DNA of 64,000 bases, from NCBI GenBank assembly GCA_000621905.1, contig JHXB01000003.1, positions 124,001 to 188,000 of the forward strand, written 5' to 3'. The notes under the pieces are model-generated. The model did not search any database and was not told where the DNA came from. It was given only the letters and a program-made list of their open reading frames with translations. The position numbers and the translations under genes are program-made. Position 1 is the first letter of the stretch. Each line of letters begins with the position of its first letter. The DNA comes from Lachnospiraceae bacterium NC2004 (GTDB lineage Bacteria > Bacillota > Clostridia > Lachnospirales > Lachnospiraceae). Positions 45,870 to 55,549 of the stretch are shown here, one piece after another.

Positions 45870-46394
45870 CTAGTTTTGATTAACTTCCCGGTTAATCTGA
45901 ATCTTAACAGGAATCAACGAATATAAAGCCGATGAAATAATAATTCCTGATACAACCTGCAACACGTTTGGTAAAATCTCAAGTGCTGCCGCATAAAAGC
46001 CTTCATAGAATATCTCAAAGACAAAATACGAAAGAACTATAACTACCGCCCCCAAGAAATCTGCTAAAGACACCTTAATAAAAGGCTTTAAGTTCTTATT
46101 CTTTATCATCTTAAAGACGTGTCCTATGACGAAAGCCGCTAAGAACTTCGCTATAAAAGTAATCGGTGCAAATGCAGTATAACCAAGCAACACATCAGAA
46201 AGCATCGAACCTATTCCGGCACTTAAGCCACCATATAAAGGCCCCAAAAAGATTCCGCTGAGCATTACAAAAGCGTCACCCAAGTGAACATATCCTTTAA
46301 GCGTAGGCAAATGAATAAACATCGTCGCTACAGTTGTAAGTGCTGCAAATAGCGCTCCGTATACAAGTTTTAAAGTTTTGCTATTAATATTCAT
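45870..46394 (-). CDS. ECF transporter S component
   Basis: Substrate-binding membrane subunit of an energy-coupling-factor vitamin transporter. The 174-residue protein has about five or six helices. The N-terminal ALFAALTTVATMF and the GYVHLGDAFVMLSGIFLGP segment are typical of the S-component fold. ATG 46394 has GGAGG seven bases upstream. No EcfA/EcfT genes are nearby, so it would use a shared module. The vitamin cannot be told from sequence. Confidence 0.88.
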   Translation of the reverse strand: MNINSKTLKLVYGALFAALTTVATMFIHLPTLKGYVHLGDAFVMLSGIFLGPLYGGLSAGIGSMLSDVLLGYTAFAPITFIAKFLAAFVIGHVFKMIKNKNLKPFIKVSLADFLGAVVIVLSYFVFEIFYEGFYAAALEILPNVLQVVSGIIISSALYSLIPVKIQINREVNQN

Positions 46395-46416
46395 AATCAT
46401 TCCTCCAATGCATTAT

Positions 46417-46478
46417 ATCTTTTTTTAACGCTCCGGTTGGGTCTGTCTCCACTAGAACGTTAGCTAATTGATCAATTA
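46417..46478 (-). promoter_or_regulatory. Leader of the ECF S-component gene: palindrome and hairpin
   Basis: A perfect 14-bp palindrome TAATTGATCAATTA lies at 46465-46478. Just downstream on the minus strand an 8-bp stem TAACGTTC/GAGCGTTA encloses a 21-base loop and is followed by seven A. I could not match it to the TPP, THF, preQ1 or cobalamin riboswitches expected for such transporters. Confidence 0.45.
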
Positions 46479-46551
46479 ACATGTCATTAAATATAATACC
46501 TATCAAATGAATATGATATAGCCAATTTGCATCCGATTGATAATACCAGAA

Positions 46552-47487
46552 TTATTGAACAAGAATCGCAACAAAATATGCTACATATCCCGCAAAAAGA
46601 CATATTCCACCAACACGGTTTAGTTCGCATTTTTTAAATGTTAAAACCCATAAAAGAACGGCTGCAATAATAGCAATTATTCCATCAAAATAAAACGCTT
46701 CACCAAATGGAACTTTTCTTATGATCGCCGTAGTTCCAAGTACAAATGCCATATTGAAAATGTTACTGCCGACAATATTACCAACCGCAATGTCAGTATT
46801 ATTCTTCCTTGCCGCTGTAACAGATGTCACAAGCTCAGGTAAAGAAGTACCAAACGCGACAACAGTAAGGCCAATAATTCTGTCGCTAACACCCAAAGCA
46901 GCAGCAACATACGACGCTCCGTCTACGGTTAAACTGCTTCCATACACGATTGCTACAATACCACCAACAATATATATTACGATCCTTAAAACCGACAATT
47001 CCTTAGCCTCAGCATCCTCATCGGCACCATTTTTAATTGAGTAGAACACCAAATACACGACGTATGCTACCAAAATAACCCAAAATACGATACCTGCTAT
47101 ATAGTTAAAGCTATGCATAAAATAGCCAAATACAAACAACAATATAGAAAGCCCTATCATAACAGGCATATCAACCTTAATACTCGATTTCTTAACAGGC
47201 AGATTGCAAATGATTGCTGTGATACCTAGAATCACAAGTATATTCATGATATTGCTTCCAAGTACATTACCGATTGATATTCCATCACTTCCCTTTAAAG
47301 CCGATCCTATACTTACAGCCGCCTCAGGTGCCGATGTTCCAAATGCAACTATCGTAAGTCCCACAACAATCTGTGGTATTCCTACCTTAGTAGCAACAGA
47401 CGCTGCCCCATCTACAAAGAAATCCGCGCCCTTTATCAGCAATACAAACCCTATAATTATTGATACACAACTTAACAAAAACGTCAT
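46552..47487 (-). CDS. CaCA-family cation antiporter (YrbG-like), riboswitch-controlled
   Basis: Membrane antiporter of 311 residues with about ten helices and two inverted alpha repeats: GTSAPEAAVSIGSAL (about residues 51-65) and GTSLPELVTSVTAAR (about 213-227), the signature of calcium/sodium exchangers. AAGGAG precedes the ATG. The gene lies directly behind a yybP-ykoY riboswitch, which senses manganese, so manganese export or Mn/Ca homeostasis is the likely physiological role. Confidence 0.93.
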   Translation of the reverse strand: MTFLLSCVSIIIGFVLLIKGADFFVDGAASVATKVGIPQIVVGLTIVAFGTSAPEAAVSIGSALKGSDGISIGNVLGSNIMNILVILGITAIICNLPVKKSSIKVDMPVMIGLSILLFVFGYFMHSFNYIAGIVFWVILVAYVVYLVFYSIKNGADEDAEAKELSVLRIVIYIVGGIVAIVYGSSLTVDGASYVAAALGVSDRIIGLTVVAFGTSLPELVTSVTAARKNNTDIAVGNIVGSNIFNMAFVLGTTAIIRKVPFGEAFYFDGIIAIIAAVLLWVLTFKKCELNRVGGICLFAGYVAYFVAILVQ

Positions 47488-47510
47488 TATTCCTTCTCCT
47501 TATATTCAGT

Positions 47511-47673
47511 AAAAAAAGACTATCATTGTTACTAAAATTCAGTAACAATGATAGTCTCGCCATTTAATTACGATACGGATATCTATATGTATCATGATAC
47601 AAGGTCATTAATACATATAATATCGGGTATGTCGTCACCGTAAACACCTTATGCCGGCTACTCCCTATTCATT
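47511..47673 (-). promoter_or_regulatory. yybP-ykoY (manganese) riboswitch with terminator
   Basis: On the minus strand the conserved blocks GGGAGTAGCC (47656-47665), GACATACCC (47625-47633) and GGCGAGAC (from 47561) occur in the right order for this class. The closing stem pairs AATG-A-ATAG (47665-47673) with CTATCATT (47547-47554). Those same bases begin a 16-bp terminator stem (47518-47533 with 47541-47556) followed by seven T. Closing stem and terminator exclude each other, so metal binding should permit transcription of the antiporter. Confidence 0.9.
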
Positions 47674-47700
47674 CAATATCGTATATGACAGTGAAGAATA

Positions 47701-47991
47701 TTATTTCTTCTTCTTTCCTTTGTTAACAGCGTCCTTCAAAGCCTTACCAGCCTTGAACTTAGGTGCCTTAGTTGCAGGAATCTTGATCTTCTTACCTGTG
47801 CTAGGATTATGTCCTGTTCTAGCCTTACGGTCAGCAACCTCAAAAGTTCCAAAACCAACTAAAGTAACCTTCTCACCCTTAACAAGCTCCTCTGTAATAG
47901 CATCAACGATAGCCTTAACAGCGTCTGCAGAGCTCTTCTTGGTGAGGTCTGTCTTAGCAGCAATTGCCTCAACTAATTCAGTCTTATTCAT
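47701..47991 (-). CDS. hup: HU-family DNA-binding protein
   Basis: HU is an abundant nucleoid protein that bends DNA. The 96-residue protein has the HU signature GFGTFEVADRKARTGHNP and a very basic C terminus (NKGKKKK) slightly longer than usual. GGAGG lies upstream of the ATG, and the promoter matches consensus perfectly, consistent with high expression. Confidence 0.97.
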   Translation of the reverse strand: MNKTELVEAIAAKTDLTKKSSADAVKAIVDAITEELVKGEKVTLVGFGTFEVADRKARTGHNPSTGKKIKIPATKAPKFKAGKALKDAVNKGKKKK

Positions 47992-48036
47992 CAGTGATGT
48001 CCTCCTTTCACAATGATAAAAGCAATAAACAATTAT

Positions 48037-48065
48037 ATTATATGATTAAAATATAAAAATGTCAA
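48037..48065 (-). promoter_or_regulatory. hup promoter, perfect consensus
   Basis: On the minus strand, TTGACA (48060-48065) and TATAAT (48037-48042) with a 17-base spacer. A/T tracts just upstream (about 48068-48115), including two near-copies of ACATTTTTGT, may act as an UP-type element. Confidence 0.85.
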
Positions 48066-48127
48066 AGTTTTTCTACATTTTTGTTAAAAAAGTTAAACAT
48101 TTTTGTGAAAAATTTATCAATGTCGTA

Positions 48128-49489
48128 TCAATTCTGTAGTATTTTCGAAACAATTTCTTTAAGTTTCATACCGTTAGAACCCTTGAAAAGCAAGACATTA
48201 TCTGGGTTTAGAACCTTTACGGTCTCTTTATATACCTCATCAAGAGAGTCAACTAATACGCCATCGATACCCGACTCGTTTAAGTACTCTTTAGCAAGCC
48301 TGCCATACGCTATAAGGTAATCAACACCGTATTCCTTAACATATCTTCCGACCTCTTTATGATATTCGACCTCATTAGGGCCAAGCTCGAGCATATCGGC
48401 AAGAACCGCTACTCTCTTGCCCTTACAATCATATCCACCAAGAACACTCAAAGAAGCCTTCATGGAATCAGGACTCGCATTGTAAGTATCATCAATTATT
48501 ACACCCTTATCTGTCTTAATGATAGTCTGTCTCTGACCTGAAAAACTCTCTAAAGCCTTAGCTGCATCTTTAATATCAACACCATATTGAGTCGCTACAG
48601 CCAACGCAACCAAAGCATTTCTAACATTGTGCTCTCCAAGGACATTAAGGGTAACTTCTAACCCCTTAACATCAGGCGTATCCACCTTAAACACCTGCTT
48701 CTCGCCGTCGATCTTTATATCATAACCCTTAAAATCGCAATCATTTGACAAACCATACCAGAGAATCTTATTGTTAACGTCCTTACTTCTCCTTCTTAGC
48801 AGCTCGTCATCTCCGTTAAGATAAATGATATCGTCGCTCTTCATGTGCTTGGTTATCTTAATCTTCTCATCGAATATTCCGTCCTGACTCTTAAGCTGCT
48901 CAATATGGGCAACTCCGACAAGAGTAAACACCGCGGTATCAGGCTTAACCATATCGCTAAGTCTGCCCATCTCACCAGGCTCACTCATACCCATCTCTAA
49001 AACAGCGGCATCATAAGATTCAGTAAATCTTGAAATCATCATTGGAACTCCAACCTGAGAATTGTAATTCTTGTAGGTCTCCAACACATTCTTAGACGCT
49101 GATAAAGCAGTCGCAATCATCTCTCTGGTCGTAGTCTTTCCAACACTTCCGGTCACTCCTATAATAGGAAAATGATATTGCTCTCTCATATATGCCGCAA
49201 ATGCCTGCATAGCTAAGACAGTATCATCAACCCTGATAAGTGCCTTGCCACTCTTAACAACCTCGTCTGATGCAACATCATCCTCCATAGTAAGGCTGGC
49301 ATTAGCTGTATTTAAAACATCCACAATAAACTTATGTGCATCAACCTTCTCACCCTTAATTGGTACAAAAAGGCTGTCTTCCTTAACCTCTCTTGAATCA
49401 ATAGCGATATCATTTACAATCAAATCCTCACTTCCACAAAGGAGCTTACCTCCTGTAGTTTTGAGGACATCTCTTACATAAAAATCCAC
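48128..49489 (-). CDS. murF: MurF, UDP-MurNAc-tripeptide D-Ala-D-Ala ligase
   Basis: Adds D-Ala-D-Ala to the peptidoglycan precursor in the cytoplasm. The 453-residue protein has the N-terminal substrate domain (about 1-85), the ATP-binding GVTGSVGKTTTREM (about 108-121), the central domain with VLEMGMSEPGEMGRLS, and the C-terminal domain with DDTYNASPDSMKASL. The start is GTG 49489 with AGGAG eight bases upstream. It follows the DJ-1-like gene by 11 bases. Confidence 0.96.
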   Translation of the reverse strand: MDFYVRDVLKTTGGKLLCGSEDLIVNDIAIDSREVKEDSLFVPIKGEKVDAHKFIVDVLNTANASLTMEDDVASDEVVKSGKALIRVDDTVLAMQAFAAYMREQYHFPIIGVTGSVGKTTTREMIATALSASKNVLETYKNYNSQVGVPMMISRFTESYDAAVLEMGMSEPGEMGRLSDMVKPDTAVFTLVGVAHIEQLKSQDGIFDEKIKITKHMKSDDIIYLNGDDELLRRRSKDVNNKILWYGLSNDCDFKGYDIKIDGEKQVFKVDTPDVKGLEVTLNVLGEHNVRNALVALAVATQYGVDIKDAAKALESFSGQRQTIIKTDKGVIIDDTYNASPDSMKASLSVLGGYDCKGKRVAVLADMLELGPNEVEYHKEVGRYVKEYGVDYLIAYGRLAKEYLNESGIDGVLVDSLDEVYKETVKVLNPDNVLLFKGSNGMKLKEIVSKILQN

Positions 49490-49500
49490 TTTAACATCTC

Positions 49501-50055
49501 CTATTTATAAAAACATATAGAATCTAATATCTGATCTGCAAGTTCCTTGTCTCTAAGTTCTTTAATAATCTCATACGAGAATTCGATTGCTGTACCCATT
49601 CCCATACCGGTTATAACATTACCGTCAACAACAGCAGGTAATTTAATCAGGTTAACTCCCTCTTCTTCAAGCTTGTCATTATAGCTTGGATAACAGGTAG
49701 AATTCATGCCCTTTGTAATTCCTAACTCACAGAAAATGACAGCAGGAGCGGCACAAATTGCAGCTACATATTTGCCTGCGTCGTTCTGCTTGAGCACCAT
49801 ATCCATAAGAGTAGCATTGGCCCTTAAATTAGTGGTTCCCGGCATACCACCCGGAAGAACAAGACACTCCGCCTCTTTATCCTTTACATTGCTAAGAATC
49901 TCATCTGCCTTAACCGGCACCCCTTGAGAGCTCTTAACATCTAAGCTGTCAGTGATCGAAACAGTTGTAATTTCAATCTTAGCTCTCCTTAACATATCAA
50001 CAACAGTAAGAGCCTCAATAGTCTCAAAGCCCTCAGCTAAAAACAAATATACCAT
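49501..50055 (-). CDS. DJ-1/PfpI-family protein
   Basis: The 184-residue protein resembles the ThiJ/DJ-1 group. The nucleophile cysteine is in VAAICAAPAVIF (about residue 101), with the conserved Glu near residue 15 (FLAEGFETIEAL) and the GGMPG turn. DJ-1 relatives act as glyoxalase- or deglycase-like stress proteins; the exact activity is debated. GGAGG precedes the ATG. It shares a divergent promoter region with the CYTH gene. Confidence 0.92.
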   Translation of the reverse strand: MVYLFLAEGFETIEALTVVDMLRRAKIEITTVSITDSLDVKSSQGVPVKADEILSNVKDKEAECLVLPGGMPGTTNLRANATLMDMVLKQNDAGKYVAAICAAPAVIFCELGITKGMNSTCYPSYNDKLEEEGVNLIKLPAVVDGNVITGMGMGTAIEFSYEIIKELRDKELADQILDSICFYK

Positions 50056-50087
50056 ATCATTAACCTCCTATATAAAAAACTAATCCT

Positions 50088-50133
50088 ATTGTATCACATA
50101 ACAACTGACAATCAAAGTATCATATGATATACT
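50088..50133. promoter_or_regulatory. Overlapping divergent promoters (DJ-1-like and CYTH genes)
   Basis: Minus strand: TTGATT (50110-50115), 16 bases, TACAAT (50088-50093). Plus strand: CTGACA (50105-50110), 17 bases, TATACT (50128-50133). The two -35 regions overlap, so the promoters probably compete. A palindrome ATCATATGAT lies in the plus-strand spacer. Confidence 0.65.
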
Positions 50134-50172
50134 ATGAACAATTAAAACAAACAACAAACGAAAGGAGTCACC

Positions 50173-50670
50173 ATGGAGATAGAAAGAAAGTTTTTATTAA
50201 AAAGAATTCCTGACAATCTAGACCAATATAAGCATCATGAAATCATCCAAGCTTACATCCTTAACTACGATCCCGTAATAAGAATCAGAAAGTGGGACGA
50301 TGAATACATCCTAACCTACAAGTCTAAAGGGATGATGAGCAGAATCGAAGAAGAGCTTCCTCTCAACGAAGATGCATTTGATAAACTGTTAAAAAAGACC
50401 GAAGGCATTACAATCTCAAAGACAAGATATATAATTCCTGATAGCAAGGGCAACACAATCGAACTTGATTGCTTCCACAACGAGCTAGAAGGCGTCTATC
50501 TTGCAGAGGTTGAATTTGAAGATGAAGCTTCGGCAAATGCATACACTCCGGAAGACTGGTTCTACAAGGATGTAACATTTGACGGAAGTTTCCATAACAG
50601 TCGTATAAGTACTGCAAGTCCTGAAGAACTAAATAACATTCTTTTAAAATCTAAAGAAGGCTTTAAATAA
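50173..50670 (+). CDS. CYTH domain protein
   Basis: CYTH proteins hydrolyse or bind triphosphates, including inorganic triphosphate. The 165-residue protein opens with EIERKF, the ExExK signature, then alternating acidic and basic strands (RIRKWDDEYILTYKSKG, EEELP, LAEVEFEDE) lining the tunnel. The length fits a stand-alone triphosphatase. GGAGTC precedes the ATG. Confidence 0.92.
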   Translation: MEIERKFLLKRIPDNLDQYKHHEIIQAYILNYDPVIRIRKWDDEYILTYKSKGMMSRIEEELPLNEDAFDKLLKKTEGITISKTRYIIPDSKGNTIELDCFHNELEGVYLAEVEFEDEASANAYTPEDWFYKDVTFDGSFHNSRISTASPEELNNILLKSKEGFK

Positions 50671-50673
50671 CAA

Positions 50674-50700
50674 TATCCCGCATGATAAACATGCGGGATA
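50674..50700. terminator. Hairpin between the CYTH gene and the DUF1189-type gene
   Basis: TATCCCGCATG (50674-50684) pairs perfectly with CATGCGGGATA (50690-50700) across a 5-base loop between convergent genes. T tracts are short on both sides, but position and stem strength support termination. Confidence 0.8.
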
Positions 50701-50703
50701 CAT

Positions 50704-51612
50704 TTATAAATTACCAAATACTCTCTTAATCATACCACATTTGATAACAGCCTTATAGTACACACCGGCTGCCCAAACAAGACCGATTATGTTAGCGATA
50801 AGCGGCGACACAATAGGAATCGCTGTATTAAACGCCTCAATAATCGTAACTATTGTAACAGCATATACAGACAGTTTAAGCATATCAGTGAACTTGACAT
50901 TCAACTTGTTAAGCGATATAAGCATGAATCCTATCGCCGATAACATAAGCATTGTAAACAATGCCGTGAACATAAGTGATATATATCTGATAAAACCTGC
51001 GAAAATAATAATCGCGTAGATCACACCAACGTTATCAAGTAACATTTGCTTAGAAAATGTAAACTCAGGCAGCTCCGAAAAATCACGTTTCATAACCGCT
51101 CCGCCTTGATACACAAGCATGTTACTCTTGCTTACAAGAATCTGTGTAAATGATTCCTTGTCAATGTCACTCTCCTTATAACTATTGACACTGGTATCAA
51201 GATAGAATTGAATACCTTCCTTGTCGTATTGCATCGTTGAATCCGCCTCTAAGACTCCGTTAGAATACGTAAAATTAGGAATCCTCTCACTGATAAAAGT
51301 TCCGATTCCTCCAACTCCAACTATCTTACCCGCAATCGGAACAACAACAGCAAGCAAGGCCGCAATAAAAGTCATAAAAAAGAAATATCCAACAACCTTG
51401 CCCCATCTCATCCAAAGCAACTGCATATATCTGTTAGATGATGAAAATGCAGTAAAGAACTGCATATATAGAGGCATTTCGTTAACGCTCTCCTGCGCCT
51501 TATTAATCGTGCCTTTTATATCTTCACCGAGTTGATCTTTGAGGAATTCGTTGAATCGTTCTTGTTCGTTCTTATACTTTTGATTGTTGTCGTCATCATT
51601 GTTGTAATTCAT
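50704..51612 (-). CDS. DUF1189-type membrane protein
   Basis: A 302-residue protein with an Asn/Asp/Gln-rich N terminus and about five hydrophobic segments, with an extracytoplasmic domain between helices 1 and 2 carrying the FISERIPNFTYSNGVLE stretch that I associate with DUF1189. Function unknown. It overlaps the end of engB by 17 bases. AAGGAGG precedes the ATG. Confidence 0.8.
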   Translation of the reverse strand: MNYNNDDDNNQKYKNEQERFNEFLKDQLGEDIKGTINKAQESVNEMPLYMQFFTAFSSSNRYMQLLWMRWGKVVGYFFFMTFIAALLAVVVPIAGKIVGVGGIGTFISERIPNFTYSNGVLEADSTMQYDKEGIQFYLDTSVNSYKESDIDKESFTQILVSKSNMLVYQGGAVMKRDFSELPEFTFSKQMLLDNVGVIYAIIIFAGFIRYISLMFTALFTMLMLSAIGFMLISLNKLNVKFTDMLKLSVYAVTIVTIIEAFNTAIPIVSPLIANIIGLVWAAGVYYKAVIKCGMIKRVFGNL

Positions 51613-52201
51613 CTAACTCCTCCTTATCATTATCAATAAGCTCGTATATCTCATCCCTACCCTGCTTAGATACGGCAGAAAATGCAATAAGCGGGCTCTC
51701 CTTACCCATACCCAATGTCTCTCTGACAAGCTTCACCTGCTTAGAAAGCTGGCTTCTCTTAATCTTATCAAGCTTGGTCGCAACAACTACCGGTTTAAAT
51801 CCATAATGAACCATCCAGTCATACATCATGCAATCGTTTTTAGAAGGAGCATGTCTTATATCCACAAGCAGAAATACCTGTCTTAATTGCTTGCTTTCAT
51901 GAAGATAATTCTCAATCATCTTCCCCCACTGCTCTTTGACCTTCTCAGAAACCTTGGCATAACCATATCCCGGAAGATCAACAAAGTATAGTTCATCATT
52001 GATATTATAGTAATTGATTGTCTGGGTCTTACCCGGCTTCTCTGAAGTTCTTGCATAAGACTTCCTGTTCATCAAAGCATTGATAAGCGATGACTTACCA
52101 ACATTAGACTTACCGGAAAATGCATACTCCGGCAATGAATTCTCAGGGAGCTTAGAAGTCACTCCGACAACCGTCTCTAAATTAACACTCTTAATAACCA
52201 T
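51596..52201 (-). CDS. engB: EngB/YsxC ribosome-biogenesis GTPase
   Basis: Essential GTPase for 50S assembly. The 201-residue protein shows G1 GKSNVGKSSLIN, G3 DLPGYG, G4 TKLDK and G5 SAV motifs. GAGG precedes the ATG. It follows clpX with a terminator-like hairpin between, an arrangement common in Firmicutes (tig-clpP-clpX-engB). Confidence 0.96.
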   Translation of the reverse strand: MVIKSVNLETVVGVTSKLPENSLPEYAFSGKSNVGKSSLINALMNRKSYARTSEKPGKTQTINYYNINDELYFVDLPGYGYAKVSEKVKEQWGKMIENYLHESKQLRQVFLLVDIRHAPSKNDCMMYDWMVHYGFKPVVVATKLDKIKRSQLSKQVKLVRETLGMGKESPLIAFSAVSKQGRDEIYELIDNDKEELDELQQ

Positions 52202-52215
52202 AAAAACCTCTTTAT

Positions 52216-52250
52216 GACAAAAGAGCTTTCATGAATAATCACGAAAGCTC
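52216..52250 (-). terminator. Terminator-like hairpin between clpX and engB
   Basis: GAGCTTTC (52223-52230) pairs with GAAAGCTC (52243-52250) across a 12-base loop; on the minus strand the stem is followed by TTTTGTCAT. It lies between the clpX stop and engB, so engB probably depends on partial read-through. Confidence 0.65.
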
Positions 52251-52262
52251 AATTATTAAATC

Positions 52263-53546
52263 CTACGCAATAACATTGCCGCTGCTTGGCTTTCTCTTCT
52301 TAACCACAGGGCGTCTTGATATATCAGACCTTACAATCTCAGGGTCAGCTCCCTCTTCTACAACCTCCTTGGTTATAGAACATTTAACGATATCCTCCTC
52401 TGAAGGAATCTCGTACATAAGGTCATTGACCGTATCTTCCATAATAGCTCTAAGGCCACGGGCACCGGTCTCTCTCTCGATAGCAAGATGTGCAATAGCT
52501 CTTAATGCATCTTCGTCAAATGTAAGCTCTACGCCATCAAGATCAAAGAGCTTCTGATACTGCTTAACCAAAGCACTCTTAGGCTCGGTAAGAATCCTTA
52601 CCAAAGCATCCTCGTCAAGAAGATCAAGTGAAACATTGACAGGAATACGACCGATAAGCTCAGGAATAAGACCGAACTTTACGAAATCCTGAGGAAGCGC
52701 CTGACGCATCAACTCACCGACATTCTTGGTATTCTTCTCAACAATATCAGCGCCGAAACCGATTGATTTCTGCCCGATACGACTCTCAATAATCTTCTCT
52801 AAGCCTACAAAAGCACCACCACAGATAAAGAGGATATTAGATGTATCCACCTGAATAAACTCCTGATGTGGATGCTTACGACCACCCTGAGGAGGTACCG
52901 AAGCTACCGTACCCTCAAGTATCTTAAGAAGTGCCTGCTGTACACCCTCACCCGATACATCTCTTGTGATTGATGTATTCTCAGACTTTCTTGTAATCTT
53001 GTCTATCTCATCGATATAGATAATTCCCTGCTCTGCTCTCTCTACATTGTAATCAGCAGCCTGAAGAAGTCTTAAAAGAATATTCTCAACGTCTTCACCG
53101 ACATAACCTGCTTCTGTAAGAGTTGTAGCATCTGCAATTGCAAATGGTACATTCAAAAGTTTAGCCAATGTCTGTGCGAGCAAAGTCTTACCGGAACCGG
53201 TAGGCCCAAGAAGCATAACATTACTCTTCTGAAGCTCAACATCAAGTTCAGACTCTTGAGTGATACGCTTATAATGATTGTAAACAGCTACAGAAAGTAC
53301 CTTCTTGGCATTCTCCTGACCGATTACATACTGATCTAAATATTCCTTAATCTCCTTAGGCTTCATGAGATTAAGGTCTTCTCCGATAGTATCCTCCACG
53401 AATTCCTCGTCGATAATATCTGAGCAAACCGCAATACACTCATCACATATATACACATTAGGACCTGCAATAAGCTTTCTGACCTGATCCTGTGTCTTGT
53501 TACAGAAGGAACATCTAAGTGATTTTCTATCTTCTCTTCCTGCCAA
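52263..53546 (-). CDS. clpX: ClpX, ATPase subunit of the ClpXP protease
   Basis: AAA+ unfoldase delivering substrates to ClpP. The 427-residue protein has the N-terminal C4 zinc domain (CSFC...CDEC), Walker A GPTGSGKT, pore loop GYVGEDVE, Walker [10 protein letters not shown] and the ClpP-docking SIGFGAD loop. The start is TTG 53546 with GGAG nine bases upstream. It follows clpP by 14 bases. Confidence 0.97.
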   Translation of the reverse strand: MAGREDRKSLRCSFCNKTQDQVRKLIAGPNVYICDECIAVCSDIIDEEFVEDTIGEDLNLMKPKEIKEYLDQYVIGQENAKKVLSVAVYNHYKRITQESELDVELQKSNVMLLGPTGSGKTLLAQTLAKLLNVPFAIADATTLTEAGYVGEDVENILLRLLQAADYNVERAEQGIIYIDEIDKITRKSENTSITRDVSGEGVQQALLKILEGTVASVPPQGGRKHPHQEFIQVDTSNILFICGGAFVGLEKIIESRIGQKSIGFGADIVEKNTKNVGELMRQALPQDFVKFGLIPELIGRIPVNVSLDLLDEDALVRILTEPKSALVKQYQKLFDLDGVELTFDEDALRAIAHLAIERETGARGLRAIMEDTVNDLMYEIPSEEDIVKCSITKEVVEEGADPEIVRSDISRRPVVKKRKPSSGNVIA

Positions 53547-53560
53547 ATAAAGTCACTCCT

Positions 53561-54181
53561 TTATTTATCATCCTTGTTATCAGGACGTTTCTCAATAATA
53601 CTGTCAATAAGACCGTATTCCATAGCCTCTGCTGCAGACATCCAGTTGTCACGCTCTGTATCCTGCGCAATAACCTCGTAATCTTTGCCGGTATTAGCTG
53701 CTAATATCTCATTTAACTTCTTCTTGGTCTTCAAAATATGCTCAGCAGCAATCTGAATCTCGGTAGCCTGACCTTCAGTACCGCCTGATGGCTGATGAAT
53801 CATAATCTCGGCATTAGGGAGAGCCATACGCTTACCCTTGGTACCACCTGAAAGGAGGAATGCTCCCATAGATGCTGCCATACCAAGACAAATGGTAGAA
53901 ACATCGCACTTGATGTACTGCATGGTATCATAAATAGCCATACCGGCAGTTACAGAACCACCAGGGCTATTGATATAAAAGCTGATATCTTTAGAAGGAT
54001 CCTCAGACTCTAAGAACAAGAGCTGCGCAACAACCAAGTTGGCTGTTACCTGATTAACCTCTTCACCAAGAAATACAATACGCTCTTTTAATAAACGTGA
54101 ATATATGTCATAAGCTCTCTCGCCATGGCTTGATTGCTCAATGACTGTAGGCACTAAACTGCCTGTTAAAATCTGTGACAT
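53561..54181 (-). CDS. clpP: ClpP, protease subunit
   Basis: Serine protease chamber subunit. The 206-residue protein has the catalytic Ser in [14 protein letters not shown] and His in [13 protein letters not shown] precedes the ATG, two bases after the tig stop. No CtsR- or HrcA-type operator was seen upstream of tig. Confidence 0.97.
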   Translation of the reverse strand: MSQILTGSLVPTVIEQSSHGERAYDIYSRLLKERIVFLGEEVNQVTANLVVAQLLFLESEDPSKDISFYINSPGGSVTAGMAIYDTMQYIKCDVSTICLGMAASMGAFLLSGGTKGKRMALPNAEIMIHQPSGGTEGQATEIQIAAEHILKTKKKLNEILAANTGKDYEVIAQDTERDNWMSAAEAMEYGLIDSIIEKRPDNKDDK

Positions 54182-54182
54182 A

Positions 54183-55469
54183 TTATGCCTCCTTTGCCTC
54201 TGCGACGATCAAATCAACCGCCTTCTTAACCTTGATGTCCATTCCAATTGAATCTTTCTCGTTGTCACCGATAAGCTCTTTCAACTTGTCAAGCTCCATC
54301 TGATAATTCTCAGCCATGGTCTTGATCTCTTCATCCATCTCTTCGTCGGTAAATGTAATATTCTCAGCATTAACAATAGCCTCTAATACAAGACGAGACT
54401 GGATGCGTCTTAATGCCTCCGGCTTAAGCTGCTCTCTCATAACATCAACAGTCATACCTGTAAACTGCATATACTGCTCTAATGAAAGACCCTGATATGA
54501 AAGCTGCTGAGCATACTCCTGAAGCATCTGATTAACCTGTGAGTCAACCATTGCGTCCGGAATCTCCATAGTTGCATTCTCGATAACCTTGTCAACTACC
54601 TTATCTTCCTTCTGTTTCTTAGCATCTTCTTTCTTTCTGAACTCAAGTCTCTTAGCAACATCTTCCTTGTACTCTGCAACTGTCTCAAACTCAGAAATAT
54701 CTGATACGAACTCGTCATCTAACTCAGGAAGCTCCTTAACCTTGATACCCTTAACCTTAACCTTGAAGAGTGCAGGCTTAGAAGCAAGCTCCTTAGCATG
54801 ATAATCATCAGGGAATGTTACCTCTACATCAACATCATCACCGATGTTCTTGCCGATGAGCTGATCCTCGAATGTATCAATAAATGTATGTGAACCAATC
54901 TTAAGAGAATAATCCTCAGCGTATCCGCCTTCAAACTGCTCTCCACCAACATATCCGTCGAAGTCGATTGTAACTTCATCACCATCTTCAACAGCTCTGT
55001 CAGTAACATCAACAGTTCTTGAGTTCTGCTCTAAATCTTTCTTAATCTCAACTTCAACATCCTCATCACTTACAGAAACGTCGATACTCTCAACCTCTAC
55101 ACCCTTGTAATCTCCAAGAGTAACCTCAGGCTTTAAAGCAACCTCTGCAGTAAATACAAATGGCTGTCCCTTCTCAATAGTTACTATATCAATCTTAGGC
55201 TGTGATACGACCTCTAAATCGCTACCCTCAACCTCATCAGCATAAGCATCCGGAATAAGGATATTAGCAGCCTCCTCATAGAAAATAGAAGCTCCATACA
55301 TCTTCTCAACCATAGCCTGTGGAGCCTTACCCTTTCTGAAACCAGGCATATTAATCTGATTCTTAATCTTGTTATAAGCTTTCTTAATAGCCTCATCAAG
55401 TTTCTCTGCCGGCACCTCAATGGTAAGCTTTGCCATGTTCTTCTCCAGATTCTCAACTGTTAAACTCAT
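54183..55469 (-). CDS. tig: Trigger factor
   Basis: Ribosome-bound chaperone with prolyl isomerase activity. The 428-residue protein has the ribosome-binding motif GFRKGKAP (about residues 43-50), the central FKBP-type domain and a C-terminal helical domain. It heads the tig-clpP-clpX set. Confidence 0.97.
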   Translation of the reverse strand: MSLTVENLEKNMAKLTIEVPAEKLDEAIKKAYNKIKNQINMPGFRKGKAPQAMVEKMYGASIFYEEAANILIPDAYADEVEGSDLEVVSQPKIDIVTIEKGQPFVFTAEVALKPEVTLGDYKGVEVESIDVSVSDEDVEVEIKKDLEQNSRTVDVTDRAVEDGDEVTIDFDGYVGGEQFEGGYAEDYSLKIGSHTFIDTFEDQLIGKNIGDDVDVEVTFPDDYHAKELASKPALFKVKVKGIKVKELPELDDEFVSDISEFETVAEYKEDVAKRLEFRKKEDAKKQKEDKVVDKVIENATMEIPDAMVDSQVNQMLQEYAQQLSYQGLSLEQYMQFTGMTVDVMREQLKPEALRRIQSRLVLEAIVNAENITFTDEEMDEEIKTMAENYQMELDKLKELIGDNEKDSIGMDIKVKKAVDLIVAEAKEA

Positions 55470-55549
55470 TACTAGTTCCTCCTAAAATCATTAATTCAAA
55501 TAATACTGACCATGGGAAAGCATAGTATCCCACTGTCAAACATTTTTGT

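Noticed and set aside
46417-46464. Known vitamin riboswitch (TPP, THF, preQ1, cobalamin) before the S component
   Set aside because: None of the consensus sequence blocks of these classes could be found; only a generic stem and A tract are present.
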